Of a stretch of DNA of 64,000 nt, positions 16,628 to 27,667 are shown one piece after another (the first letter of the stretch is position 1; each line of letters starts with the position of its first letter). The DNA is from Hyphomicrobium_A sp041659545 (GTDB lineage: Bacteria > Pseudomonadota > Alphaproteobacteria > Rhizobiales > Hyphomicrobiaceae): NCBI GenBank assembly GCA_041659545.1, contig JBAZYB010000001.1:1-64000 (forward strand). The letters run 5' to 3'. The position numbers and the translations under genes were made by a program. The notes beneath the pieces are model-generated. The model worked only from the letters and a program-made list of their open reading frames with translations. It was not told where the DNA came from and ran no database searches.

Positions 16628-16658
16628 GCCAGGCTCCGCCTTGCAGGCGGAGCCTGGC
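16628..16658. terminator. 13-bp hairpin between convergent genes
   Basis: GCCAGGCTCCGCC at 16628-16640 pairs perfectly with GGCGGAGCCTGGC at 16646-16658 over a 5-base loop. The flanks CCCTTCGACTC and GCTCAGGGC are themselves part of a larger imperfect palindrome (about 16617-16670), the form of a recurrent intergenic repeat. It sits between the double-cupin and M48 protease stops and probably terminates both. Confidence 0.6.
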
Positions 16659-16672
16659 TCGCTCAGGGCAGG

Positions 16673-18064
16673 CTAGCGGTCGTTCAGCTTGATCGAACGC
16701 GCCACGCGGTTGAAGGCGACGCTGTACTCGTCGAGGTCTTCCTCCGGCGCCACCGACAGGTGGTAGAAGAGATTACCGTCGGCGAGAAACGTCGTGTAGA
16801 CGTCCACCCGTTCGCTGCCGCCCAGCGCGGAGCGCCCTTCGAGCGGCGTCAGGATCGCGGTCCGGTTCGAGAGCCGCACGTTCTGCTGCGCCCCGGCCAC
16901 GCGCATGTCCGCGTTGCCGCGCAGGAAGCCGTCAATCAGCGAGGCCGTGGCCTGCTGCAGGTCGCGCGATGACGCGCGCGTCACGCCCAGCTCGACGCCG
17001 TGCGTCATCACTTCCTGTCCGCGCGACTGGCCGTAGCCGTTCTGCGGCACGTACTTGACCGCGTTGTTCGTGGTCAGCGCCGTCCAATTGGTGGGGACGC
17101 TGACCTGGAACAGCTTGCCGCCCTGCACGGTCCGATACTGGCGTGATGGCGCCGGCACCGGATCGCCGACGCGGCCAACCGAGACCGGCTCGCGGGTGCC
17201 TTCGCCGGAGGTGTTGGGGTTGCGCTCGAGGTCGGCCATGGTTCGCGCCGGCGGCAGCGAGGCGAAGCGGGCGCGGGTTCGCGCGAAGCCGTTCTCCTCC
17301 GGCCGCGGGCCAATGCGCAGCAGCGCGGCTTCCTGGTTGATGTATTGCGTGCGGTTGCCGGGGTCGGGGTGGCTGCTGAGCCATTGCGGCGGGTTGCCGC
17401 CGCTTTGCTTCTGGATGGTCGCGAACATCTTCGCCAGCTCGCGCGGGTCGTAACCGGCGCGCGCCATGATCTGCACACCGACGAGGTCGGCCTGTTTCTC
17501 GTACTCACGGCTGTATTTCAGCAGCCAGGTGCCAAGCCCGAATTGCGAGCCCTGCGAGATGACCTCGCCCCAGCCGCCGCCGATCACCGCGCCGGCAATG
17601 GCGCCGGCGAGGGCGCCGATCTGGAAGCCCTGAGCCTTGGTTGCGTTGGCGGTGCCATGGCGGAGCAGGACGTGGGCAAGTTCGTGGGCCATCACGCCGG
17701 CCACTTCGCCTTCACCGGTCGCGGCCTCGATCATCCCGCGATTGACGAACATCGGGCCCCCGGGCAGCGCGAACGCGTTGATGTCCTTGAGGTTGACGGG
17801 GGTGAACGAATACTCGAACTGCGTCCGCTTCAGTTCCGGCGCCGCCGCGTCCACCAGGCGATTGCCGAGCCGATCGAGGTAGCCCGCGATCTGGTCGTCG
17901 GTGATGATCGGGTATTGCTGCCTGACCTCCGCTGCGGCTTCACGCCCGATCTCCACGTCCTGTTCGGGCGTGTACTTGTTCTTGGGGGGCACCACCCGGG
18001 TCTGCGCCACGACGGTGGTCGCGATCAGGGTGAACACAAGCGCCAGCCGGCTCTGCAGTTTCAT
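16673..18064 (-). CDS. M48 family zinc metalloprotease
   Basis: 463 residues from ATG 18064; GGGAGAGG lies upstream and a much longer in-frame start would run through the intergenic region. A signal peptide (about 20 residues, ending TTVVAQ) is followed by the M48 catalytic domain: HELAH at 127-131, the later EYEKQADLVG helix carrying the third zinc ligand, and a Gly/Ala-rich segment between them (AIAGAVIGGGWG). This resembles BepA/YcaL-type periplasmic proteases that act in outer-membrane protein quality control. After about residue 290 comes an extra ~170-residue C-terminal region of unknown function that is beta-rich. No TPR repeats are evident, unlike BepA. Confidence 0.88.
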   Translation of the reverse strand: MKLQSRLALVFTLIATTVVAQTRVVPPKNKYTPEQDVEIGREAAAEVRQQYPIITDDQIAGYLDRLGNRLVDAAAPELKRTQFEYSFTPVNLKDINAFALPGGPMFVNRGMIEAATGEGEVAGVMAHELAHVLLRHGTANATKAQGFQIGALAGAIAGAVIGGGWGEVISQGSQFGLGTWLLKYSREYEKQADLVGVQIMARAGYDPRELAKMFATIQKQSGGNPPQWLSSHPDPGNRTQYINQEAALLRIGPRPEENGFARTRARFASLPPARTMADLERNPNTSGEGTREPVSVGRVGDPVPAPSRQYRTVQGGKLFQVSVPTNWTALTTNNAVKYVPQNGYGQSRGQEVMTHGVELGVTRASSRDLQQATASLIDGFLRGNADMRVAGAQQNVRLSNRTAILTPLEGRSALGGSERVDVYTTFLADGNLFYHLSVAPEEDLDEYSVAFNRVARSIKLNDR

Positions 18065-18209
18065 CTCGATAGCCTCTCCCTTGGCTATATCAAAACCCGG
18101 GCCATCTGTCCCGCCGGGATAGGCCCGCGACGGCGGCGCAGATAGGTAGCGGAGTGCCCAGAAAGGGCAGCCCTGACGAATTGGCGGCCGAAATTGCCCA
18201 TGTCTGGAC

Positions 18210-18225
18210 GGGCACGACACTTGCT
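18210..18225 (+). promoter_or_regulatory. near-consensus sigma54 promoter
   Basis: GGGCACG-ACAC-TTGCT matches the sigma54 consensus TGGCACG-N4-TTGCW except for the first base. The invariant GG and GC are separated by exactly 10 bases. Predicted start of transcription is near 18236, about 35 bases before the ATG of the glycine-zipper gene at 18271. Sigma54 promoters need an enhancer-binding activator, and none is encoded in the window. Confidence 0.6.
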
Positions 18226-18270
18226 CTTTCAACCACCGCGAGCGCAATTGACGCGCTCGGGGAGTGAACG

Positions 18271-19149
18271 ATGAGATTGGGAATTGGCGTGATCGCAGCG
18301 GTGCTTCTGACCGGCAGCGTCACCTTCGCGCAGACACAAACCGGCACCGACATGGCCTCCCTGGAACGCAAGGTTCAGGACGCCCAGACCGCCCTGGCTC
18401 GCGTCGAGCCGACGGGCAACTACCGTGAACTGAAGGAACTCGAAGACGACCTGGCCTACATGCGCGTGAAAGCGCGCCGCGGCGAGACCGTCACCGCCCG
18501 CGAGCGCCGCGACCTGAGCGACCGGATCGACCGCTTCATGACGCGCGTGAACAGCCCGAACTCCAGCACCAGCAACGACACACGCGGTCCGCGCGACAGC
18601 CGCTGGGGCAATACTCAGAACTCACCGGGCAGTAATTCCAATTCGCAGTCGCGCGCCATTCCGGCGGGGAGCGAACTGGACGTCCGCCTGCAGACGGCTC
18701 TCACGTCCGACACCGCGAAGGTCGAGGACCGCGTCGAGGCGACGACGATCGTTGACCTGTATCGGGGCAACGACCTGATCGTGCCGGCGGGCTCCCTGCT
18801 CACCGGTTACGTGTCATCGGTGGACCGCGCCAGCCGCACGGATCGCAAGGGCAGCCTGACCATCGAGTTCACGCGCCTGACCGTGAATGGCCGCGTTCGC
18901 GACGTGCGCGCGCACGTCACCGAGGCGCTCGAGAGCGAAGGGCTCAAGGGTGAGATCGGCCGCATTGGCGCCGGCGCCGGCGTCGGCGCCATCATCGGCG
19001 GCATTCTCGGCGGCGTGAAGGGCGCGATTGCCGGCATCCTGATCGGCGGCGGCGGCGTGATGGTCGCCACGGAAGGCAAGGACGTCCACCTGCCGGAAGG
19101 CACCGTGCTGCGCGTGCGGTTCGAAGACGCCGTCACGGTCCGCAACTAG
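18271..19149 (+). CDS. secreted glycine-zipper protein
   Basis: 292 residues with a signal peptide ending TFAQT and GGGGAG upstream of ATG 18271. An N-terminal helical part (about 30-90) is followed by an Asn/Ser-rich linker (about 92-128), then a beta-rich domain starting IPAGSELDVRLQTALTSDTAKVEDRVEA that resembles small TrbI/VirB10-like barrel segments. Near 230-265 is a glycine zipper (GAGAGVGAIIGGILGGVKGAIAG), a motif that usually lies in or against membranes, and it ends LPEGTVLRVRFEDAV. Function is unknown. It may be an envelope-stress or outer-membrane-associated protein. It lies behind a sigma54-like promoter and is divergent from the M48 protease. Confidence 0.7.
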   Translation: MRLGIGVIAAVLLTGSVTFAQTQTGTDMASLERKVQDAQTALARVEPTGNYRELKELEDDLAYMRVKARRGETVTARERRDLSDRIDRFMTRVNSPNSSTSNDTRGPRDSRWGNTQNSPGSNSNSQSRAIPAGSELDVRLQTALTSDTAKVEDRVEATTIVDLYRGNDLIVPAGSLLTGYVSSVDRASRTDRKGSLTIEFTRLTVNGRVRDVRAHVTEALESEGLKGEIGRIGAGAGVGAIIGGILGGVKGAIAGILIGGGGVMVATEGKDVHLPEGTVLRVRFEDAVTVRN

Positions 19150-19201
19150 AATTGGCCGGGTGGCCGGGAATGGTCCCGGCCACTCGAGTCCTGTCCGCCA
19201 C

Positions 19202-20287
19202 ATGCCCGCCACCGATCTGCTCGCCCAACGACTCCGCAACCAGAAGCTCACGCAGTCCGACATCCGAAATCCCGCCGACATCGTGTCGTGGCTGGGGGCG
19301 ATGCAGGCACAGGACTTTCCCGCGGCGAAGTGGGGACTGGGCCTCCGCGCCCGCGGCCTCCTCGACCTCGACGTCGAGCAGGCCTTCAACGACGGCGCCA
19401 TCCTCCGCACGCACGTGTTACGGCCGACGTGGCACTTCGTGGCGCCGGCCGACATCCGCTGGATGTTGAAACTGAGCGCCCCTCGCGTGCACGCTGCCAG
19501 CGCCTACTACTATCGACAAGCCGGCCTGGACGAGAAGATCTTCGCGCGCAGTTGCGCCATGCTTCAGCGCGCACTCGACGGCCGCCATTACCTCACGCGC
19601 ACGGAACTGGCCGTGCACCTCCAGCGCGCCAAGGTGCCGGCGGATGGACTGAAGCTCGCCTACCTGATGATGCACGCCGAGCTCGAAGGCATCATCTGCA
19701 GCGGACCGCGCCGCGGCAAGCAATTCACGTATGCGTTGCTGGACGAGCGCGTGCCGAGAGAGGCGCGGACATTCGACCGCGATGAAGCGCTCGCCGAGCT
19801 GGCGACGCGCTACTTCCGCAGTCACGGTCCGGCCACGTTGAGGGACTTCGCGTGGTGGTCGGGACTGACCGTGAAAGACGCCGCCGCCGGCATCGCGTCC
19901 GCGGCCCCGGCCCTCGTGGAATCCATGTTCGACGGCCGCGTCCATTGGGCCTCGAGCGCGGCCGCCGCCTCCGCGTCGAAGGGCACCGCCGTGTTCCTGC
20001 TCGCCAACTACGACGAATACCTCGTCGCCTATCGCGACCGCGGCGCCGTCCTCGAGCCGTCGCGGGCGGCCAACCTCGTGGCCCGCAGCAACGGCGGCTT
20101 CAGCCATCACCTCATCATCGACGGCCGCCTGGCGGGCGGCTGGCGCCGCACGCTGAAGGGCCACGTCGTGTTGATTGAGGTGGCGCCTTACCAGGCGCTC
20201 ACGCCGAGCCAGAAAGCCGCGGCGGTCGCCGCCGCCGACAGCTACGGCGAGTTCCTCAACCAGCGGGCCGAACTGACCGTGGTGTGA
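19202..20287 (+). CDS. winged-helix DNA glycosylase (AlkZ-like)
   Basis: 361 residues from ATG 19202. It belongs to the HTH_42 / AlkZ-YcaQ family (PF06224), whose characterised members excise bulky or crosslinked alkylated bases. The catalytic signature is QxQ in AlkZ and QxD in YcaQ; here GAMQAQDFP gives Gln35 and Gln37, so it is of the AlkZ type. Further family features include RTHVLRPTWHFVAPADIRWML and FLLANYDEYLVAYRDR near residue 270. It lies alone, 52 bases after the glycine-zipper gene, with no antibiotic cluster nearby. The family has many uncharacterised members, so substrate range is unknown. Confidence 0.82.
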   Translation: MPATDLLAQRLRNQKLTQSDIRNPADIVSWLGAMQAQDFPAAKWGLGLRARGLLDLDVEQAFNDGAILRTHVLRPTWHFVAPADIRWMLKLSAPRVHAASAYYYRQAGLDEKIFARSCAMLQRALDGRHYLTRTELAVHLQRAKVPADGLKLAYLMMHAELEGIICSGPRRGKQFTYALLDERVPREARTFDRDEALAELATRYFRSHGPATLRDFAWWSGLTVKDAAAGIASAAPALVESMFDGRVHWASSAAAASASKGTAVFLLANYDEYLVAYRDRGAVLEPSRAANLVARSNGGFSHHLIIDGRLAGGWRRTLKGHVVLIEVAPYQALTPSQKAAAVAAADSYGEFLNQRAELTVV

Positions 20288-20357
20288 CCCGGCCCCGGCC
20301 GCATGCAGGCGGAGAAGATGGACAGCGGCCTGGGTGCCGAAAGGTCGATAGATGACT

Positions 20358-20418
20358 TGGTGGTTGCGTGGTTTGGAGATTTCAGATCACGAAACCACCA
20401 AATCGCGAGATTACCAGA
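20358..20418. repeat. AT-richer repeat between glycosylase and bactofilin genes
   Basis: The segment contains GTGGTTTGGAGATTTCAGATCACGAAACCACCAAATC-like words with an inverted pair GTGGTT / AACCAC. On the minus strand it reads as GATCTGGTAATCTCGCGATTTGGTGG, clearly related to the tandem repeat at 40152-40223. It ends at the stop codon of the bactofilin gene. Confidence 0.5.
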
Positions 20419-20757
20419 TCATCTCTTGCGATCCCCTGTATCGACCTTGCCCTTGAGGCTGGCGCCCTCCTCCATCACGAACGTCGGCGCGTTCACGTCC
20501 CCTTCCACCGACGCTGTCGCCTTCAATTCCACCCGCGCCGCGCCCATCACGTTGCCGACCACCGTGCCGCTCACGGTGATCGACCTGGCGGCAAGGTCGG
20601 CGACCACCGACGCGGCCGGACCAATCGTCAGGCTGTGATCGCCCAGCTCGATCGTGCCCTGCACCTGGCCGTCGATCACCAGGTCTTCGCTTGAGACCAC
20701 ATCACCCCGAACCAGGATCGATCCGCTGATCCAGGATGCCCGCCGCCGTTCTTCCAT
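20419..20757 (-). CDS. bactofilin
   Basis: 112 residues from ATG 20757, which has GGGAGG just upstream. Bactofilins (PF04519) are self-polymerising beta-helical cytoskeletal proteins attached to the inner membrane. The pattern is seen in repeated short strands: SGSILVRGDVVSSEDLVIDGQVQGTIEL, SLTIGPAASVVADLAA, ITVSGTVVGNVMG and VEGDVNAPTFVMEEGA, with Gly at regular spacing. A short polar N-terminus (MEERRRASWI) and C-terminus flank the helix. It lies 37 bases downstream of the thioredoxin gene on the same strand, but a functional link is not evident. No M23 peptidase, a frequent neighbour, is present. Confidence 0.88.
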   Translation of the reverse strand: MEERRRASWISGSILVRGDVVSSEDLVIDGQVQGTIELGDHSLTIGPAASVVADLAARSITVSGTVVGNVMGAARVELKATASVEGDVNAPTFVMEEGASLKGKVDTGDRKR

Positions 20758-20794
20758 CGTTACCTCCCGTTGATTTGACACGCCTGATGGTATG

Positions 20795-21253
20795 TCAACG
20801 GGTGGCCTGTTGAATGAAGGCTTCGATCTGGTCGGCGCCCATCGCCCCGGAGGTGCGTGCCGCCTCCCGGCCGCCGGCGAAGACCGCCAGCGTCGGGATC
20901 GACTTGATGCCGAGGCGGGCCGCCACCTCCTGCACGACGTCGGTGTTCACCTTCACGACGACGACCCGGCCGGCATTGCGCCGCGCGACTTCCTCCACTT
21001 GGGGCGCCACCATCCGGCACGGACCACACCACGGCGCCCAGAAATCCACCAGCACCGGGATCGGCGCCTGCCGGACGATCGCGTCGAACGCGACGGCGGT
21101 GGCCGCCTCCACCGGCGCCGCTGGTGAGGGCAGGCCGGCATGGCACTGCGCGCATCGCGCGGTCTGGTCCACGCGGTCGAACGCAATGCGATTCTGCTTT
21201 CCGCACTCGGGGCAGGGGGTGATCACGCCGCGGTCGTCCATGCGCATGCTCAT
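20795..21253 (-). CDS. trxC: thioredoxin 2 (TrxC-type) with zinc domain
   Basis: 152 residues from ATG 21253; ATG 21247 and 21241 are also possible. An N-terminal zinc ribbon uses CPEC (14-17) and CAQC (34-37), as in E. coli TrxC. The thioredoxin domain has the WCGPC active site (Cys76, Cys79), VKVNTD and the cis-Pro in IKSIPTLAVF. It reduces protein disulfides in the cytoplasm and TrxC types often respond to oxidative stress. It is upstream of the bactofilin gene on the same strand. The family match is strong, but whether this is the only thioredoxin cannot be judged from one window. Confidence 0.9.
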   Translation of the reverse strand: MSMRMDDRGVITPCPECGKQNRIAFDRVDQTARCAQCHAGLPSPAAPVEAATAVAFDAIVRQAPIPVLVDFWAPWCGPCRMVAPQVEEVARRNAGRVVVVKVNTDVVQEVAARLGIKSIPTLAVFAGGREAARTSGAMGADQIEAFIQQATR

Positions 21254-21415
21254 ACCTGAAGGTACATCCAAAGACCCTGCCAGCTGACCTGTCGCGCGGG
21301 GGACGCTGACCACTTCCATGGCCGAAAACCGGCGGTTTCGTCTCAATCCCCGGACACTTTGGGACGAATTTGCTGGTACCTCTCTTGCTCAAGCAGCACG
21401 GCAGAGGGTCTTGTC

Positions 21416-21793
21416 ATGATGTTCAAGTCTGCAATGGTCGTTCTCCTGGCGGCGACGCTGACCGGCTGCGCCTACGACACCTACGGCAACCAGGGCGGCT
21501 ACGGCAACAACGGCCGCAACTCCAACTCGCGAAACGAGCGGGCGGCGTACGACAGCGGCTATCGCGACGGCCTTCGCCAGGGCCGCGACGATGCGCGCGA
21601 CGGCGATCGCTACGATCCGCGGGGCCAGCGCGAATACCGCTCGGCCGACAACGGCCGGTGGGGCTCGCGGTTCGACGATGACTACCGGGACGGCTTCCGG
21701 CGCGGTTACGAAGAGGGCTACCGCAATTCGCGCGGCAACCGTGACAACCGGGGCAACGAGCGCGGCCGCGGCCAGGGGCGCGGGCGTCGCTGA
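21416..21793 (+). CDS. Arg/Gly/Asp-rich lipoprotein
   Basis: 125 residues from ATG 21416 (ATG 21419 adjacent) with GAGGG upstream. The signal ends LTGC, a lipobox, so Cys is probably lipidated. The mature part is highly polar and low in complexity: NNGRNSNSRNE, then repeating YDSGYRDGLRQGRDDARDG and YRDGFRRGYEEGYRNSRG units, then an RG-rich tail (GRGQGRGRR). The YRDG-x-x-x-G repeats resemble small acidobacterial secreted proteins with no known function. The basic tail could bind DNA, RNA or polysaccharide, but this is speculation. Confidence 0.65.
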   Translation: MMFKSAMVVLLAATLTGCAYDTYGNQGGYGNNGRNSNSRNERAAYDSGYRDGLRQGRDDARDGDRYDPRGQREYRSADNGRWGSRFDDDYRDGFRRGYEEGYRNSRGNRDNRGNERGRGQGRGRR

Positions 21794-21824
21794 CCGGCCG
21801 GGCCAGGGTTCAGAAGGGGGTTGC

Positions 21825-21838
21825 TTGACAGCGGTCAA
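21825..21838. promoter_or_regulatory. TetR operator candidate
   Basis: TTGAC-N4-GTCAA, a perfect inverted repeat, lies 26 bases before the TetR gene. Its left arm overlaps TTGACA, which could serve as a -35 box, although I see no good -10 at the right spacing. A weaker AATG-N6-CATT pair lies at about 21842-21855. Autorepression of the TetR-RND unit is a reasonable inference. Confidence 0.4.
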
Positions 21839-21863
21839 CTAAATGAACGACCATTAATTTCTT

Positions 21864-22568
21864 ATGGCACGTCCCCGCAACGCCGACGGGCAGCGCACCC
21901 GCCAGGCCATCCTCGACGCCGCCCTCGACCTGTTCGCCGACAAGGGGTTTTTCGGCACCAGCCTCCGCGACGTGGCGTCGGCGGTGGGCGTCCGCGAAAG
22001 CGCGCTCTACAACTACTTCAAGAGCAAGGAGGCGCTGTTCGAGGCGCTGCTCCTCGCCGAACACACCAACAAGCTCGCGCAGCTGTCGCCGATCGCCGAC
22101 GGCCCGATCGCCGACGGCCGCGCCGTACTCGAGGACCTGGCGATCACCAGCCTCGAGAACTTCGCCGCCCCACGGCACCAGAAACTGTTCCGCATCCTGA
22201 TGTCGGACGGCATTCGCCTGGCTCGCACCGGGCGGATCAACCTGATCGAGCGGATGAGCGACGGCCGCGAGCGGCTCAACGACATCATGCGCCGCCTGAT
22301 TCGCGACGGCTGGCTGCGCGACGCCGACCCGCAGGTGCTCGCGATCGCGTTCACCAGCCCGTTGATCGTGTGGCGGCAGCTGCACGCCATCGACGCCAAG
22401 CTGCCGATGATCAAGAACCCGCGCGCGTTCGCGCGGCAGCACGTCGACCAGTTTCTGCAGGGCGCCGCGGCGCCACCCGCCCGGCGGCCGGTGGCCGCCC
22501 GGACCACGCGCGCCCGCGCCGTCACACCATCCGCACGCCCGGTCAGGTCCGGGCGTTCATCGCAGTAA
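21864..22568 (+). CDS. TetR family repressor
   Basis: 234 residues. The N-terminal HTH (about 10-55) reads RTRQAILDAALDLFADKGFFGTSLRDVASAVGVRESALYNYFKSKEALFEALL, typical of TetR/AcrR. The remaining ~170 residues form the ligand-binding domain, ending in a Pro/Arg-rich tail (about 205-234) without clear structure. It is followed 19 bases later by an RND adaptor gene and pump, so it most likely represses this efflux operon and is released by a pump substrate. The inducing ligand cannot be told. A perfect TTGAC-N4-GTCAA repeat upstream is a candidate operator. Confidence 0.92.
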   Translation: MARPRNADGQRTRQAILDAALDLFADKGFFGTSLRDVASAVGVRESALYNYFKSKEALFEALLLAEHTNKLAQLSPIADGPIADGRAVLEDLAITSLENFAAPRHQKLFRILMSDGIRLARTGRINLIERMSDGRERLNDIMRRLIRDGWLRDADPQVLAIAFTSPLIVWRQLHAIDAKLPMIKNPRAFARQHVDQFLQGAAAPPARRPVAARTTRARAVTPSARPVRSGRSSQ

Positions 22569-22587
22569 GCCCGAAGGAGCGCCTCAC

Positions 22588-23775
22588 GTGTCCCGCCGAA
22601 TCCTGTTCGCTTGTCTTGTCACGGCCGTCCTGACCACCGCCTGCGACCGCGCCGGCGCCACCGCCGAGAACACGCCGGCCGAATCCGCCGCCGTCAACGT
22701 CTCCGCCATTGACGTGGTGGAGGAGCCGATCAGGCGGTTCATCCGCGTCAGCGGCACGCTCACCGCGCAGGAAGACGCCGACGTCGCCGCGGAGGTCGCC
22801 GGCCGCGTCGTCGCCACGCCGGTTGAGCGCGGCACCCGCGTCGGTGCCGGCGACACCCTGGTTCGCCTGGCCGCGTCGGAAGGCGAGGCGCAGGCCGTCG
22901 AGGCCCAGGCCAACGCCGCGCAGATCGAGGCGCGGCTCGGCATTGCCAACGGCGCCGTCTTCGCGGTGGAACGGGTGCCCGAAGTGGCCAATGCCAGGGC
23001 CACCCTGCAACTGGCGCGCACCGAGTTCGAGCGCGCGCGCATGCTGCACGCGCAGCAGCTGCTGTCGCAGGCCGAGTTCGACCAGCGCAGTGCCCAGACC
23101 GAGTCGGCCGAGCGCCAGTACGACGTGGCGCGCAACGGCGCCGCCCAGCAATACCAGGCCTTGCTCGCCGCTCGCGCCCGCGTGACGCTGGCGCAGAAGG
23201 CGCTGGCCGACACCACCGTGCGGGCCCCGTTCGCGGGCGTCGTCGGCGAGCGCTTCGTCTCGGTCGGCGACTATGTGACCCGCGGCACCAAGGTGGCCAC
23301 CGTCATGCGGGTGGATCCGCTCCGCGTCGAGCTCACCGTGCCCGAGCAGTACGTGTCGGTGGTGGCGGCCGGCCGTGCCGTCACCTTCGCGGTGGACGCC
23401 TATCCCGGCGAGACCTTCACCGGCCAGGTGCGATACGTCTCGCCGTCGATTGTGGCCGACACCCGCGCGCTGACGATTGAAGCGGTCGTCCCCAACAGCG
23501 CGAACCGGCTCAAGCCCGGGTTCTTCGCCACCGCGCAAATCGAGCAGGCGGCGATGCTCCCCGGGCTGCTGGTGCCCGCCACCGCCGTCCGCACCGTGGC
23601 CGGCACCGCCCGCGTGTTCGTGCTGGCCGGCGACCGTGTCGAAGAGCGCGTGGTGATGCTGGGGCAACCGGTGGGCGACCGCGTCGAGGTCACCAGCGGG
23701 CTGAAAAAGGGCGAGCGCGTGGTGGCGAGCGGCACCGACCGCATCGTTGACGGCGTGCGCGTCGTGGCGAGGTAA
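22588..23775 (+). CDS. RND efflux periplasmic adaptor
   Basis: 395 residues with an N-terminal hydrophobic signal ending TACDRAG, where the Cys may be lipidated although the lipobox is not perfect. The membrane-fusion layout is complete: a first lipoyl half (AAEVAGRVVATPVERGTRV), a helical hairpin (about 100-185, rich in Ala, Glu, Gln and Arg), a second lipoyl half (TTVRAPFAGVVGERFVSVGDYV), a beta-barrel domain and a C-terminal membrane-proximal domain ending DGVRVVAR. It links the inner-membrane RND pump to an outer-membrane channel. No TolC-like gene is present here. The pump gene starts 3 bases after its stop. Confidence 0.93.
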   Translation: MSRRILFACLVTAVLTTACDRAGATAENTPAESAAVNVSAIDVVEEPIRRFIRVSGTLTAQEDADVAAEVAGRVVATPVERGTRVGAGDTLVRLAASEGEAQAVEAQANAAQIEARLGIANGAVFAVERVPEVANARATLQLARTEFERARMLHAQQLLSQAEFDQRSAQTESAERQYDVARNGAAQQYQALLAARARVTLAQKALADTTVRAPFAGVVGERFVSVGDYVTRGTKVATVMRVDPLRVELTVPEQYVSVVAAGRAVTFAVDAYPGETFTGQVRYVSPSIVADTRALTIEAVVPNSANRLKPGFFATAQIEQAAMLPGLLVPATAVRTVAGTARVFVLAGDRVEERVVMLGQPVGDRVEVTSGLKKGERVVASGTDRIVDGVRVVAR

Positions 23776-23778
23776 CCC

Positions 23779-26895
<3,117 letters not shown>

Positions 26896-26906
26896 GAGTT
26901 ACCACC

Positions 26907-27641
26907 GTGCCCCAGATGCCAGATGCCACCCGGGTCGAGCTTGCGCCTGATGGCCGGCTGCGCGCCGCCCTCAACTACAGCAACACTCTGCTCATCTCGG
27001 GCCGGTCGCCGGAGCACACCGGCGTGGCCCCGGACCTGGCCCGCGAACTCGCCCGGCGGGCAGGCGCCTCGGTCGAGTTCATCGGCTACGCCAATGCCGG
27101 ACTGGCCGCGGATGCCGCCGCCAGCGACGCCTGGGATGTGGCGTTCATCGGTGCCGAGCCGCAGCGGGCGGGGGAGATCACCTTCTCACCGGCTTACGTC
27201 GAGATCGACGCGACCTACCTGGTGCCGGCCGGTTCCCCTCTTCGCCGGATCGACGACGTCGATCGGGACGGCGTGCACGTTGCCACCGCCGCGAGAGCGG
27301 CCTACACGTTGTTCCTGCAGCGGACCCTTCGCCACGCGGCGCTGCTCGAGGCCGAGGGCCTGCCGGGCGCGTTCGACCGGTTCGTCGAGATGAAGCTGGA
27401 TGCCCTGGCCGGCCTGAAACCAAACCTGATGGCCAACGCCGCGAGAATGCCGGGCTCGCGACTGCTGGAGGGCCGGTTCACCGCGGTGCAGCAGGCGATC
27501 GGCGTGCCGAGGAAGCGGGGTGCCGCGGCCGCGTATCTGGCGGCGTTCGTGGAGGAGATCACGGCGTCGGGGTTGCTGCGCGATCTGGTCGCGCGCCATC
27601 GCGTCGATGGCCTGTCGATTGTGAAGCAGGGCGCCCCCTAG
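26907..27641 (+). CDS. signal-less solute-binding protein (SBP family 3-like)
   Basis: 244 residues from GTG 26907 with AGGAG upstream. The sequence follows periplasmic amino-acid-type binding proteins: an early GRLRAALNYSNT, TGVAPDLARELARRAGASVEFIGY, WDVAFIGAEPQRAGEITFSPAYVEIDATYLVPAGSPL and a C-terminal ...AAAYLAAFVEEITASGLL. There is no signal peptide, so it would stay in the cytoplasm, and no ABC permease or ATPase is nearby. The family elsewhere feeds ABC importers, so here it may be a cytoplasmic ligand sensor or binding protein linked to the pump, or an enzyme-like relict (cyclohexadienyl dehydratase-like proteins share this fold). A hairpin follows its stop. Confidence 0.75.
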   Translation: MPQMPDATRVELAPDGRLRAALNYSNTLLISGRSPEHTGVAPDLARELARRAGASVEFIGYANAGLAADAAASDAWDVAFIGAEPQRAGEITFSPAYVEIDATYLVPAGSPLRRIDDVDRDGVHVATAARAAYTLFLQRTLRHAALLEAEGLPGAFDRFVEMKLDALAGLKPNLMANAARMPGSRLLEGRFTAVQQAIGVPRKRGAAAAYLAAFVEEITASGLLRDLVARHRVDGLSIVKQGAP

Positions 27642-27653
27642 AGGGCGCCCTGC
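27626..27653. terminator. 11-bp hairpin after the RND operon
   Basis: GCAGGGCGCCC at 27626-27636 pairs perfectly with GGGCGCCCTGC at 27643-27653, loop of 6. It overlaps the last codons of the solute-binding protein gene and lies before the convergent metalloprotease gene. There is no U-tract, but position and stem stability suggest a shared terminator. Confidence 0.55.
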
Positions 27654-27667
27654 CCATGTCTCGAGTG

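Noticed and set aside
21848..21858. -10 box for the TetR promoter
   Set aside because: No hexamer at 16-18 bases from TTGACA resembles TATAAT; ATTAAT lies too far.
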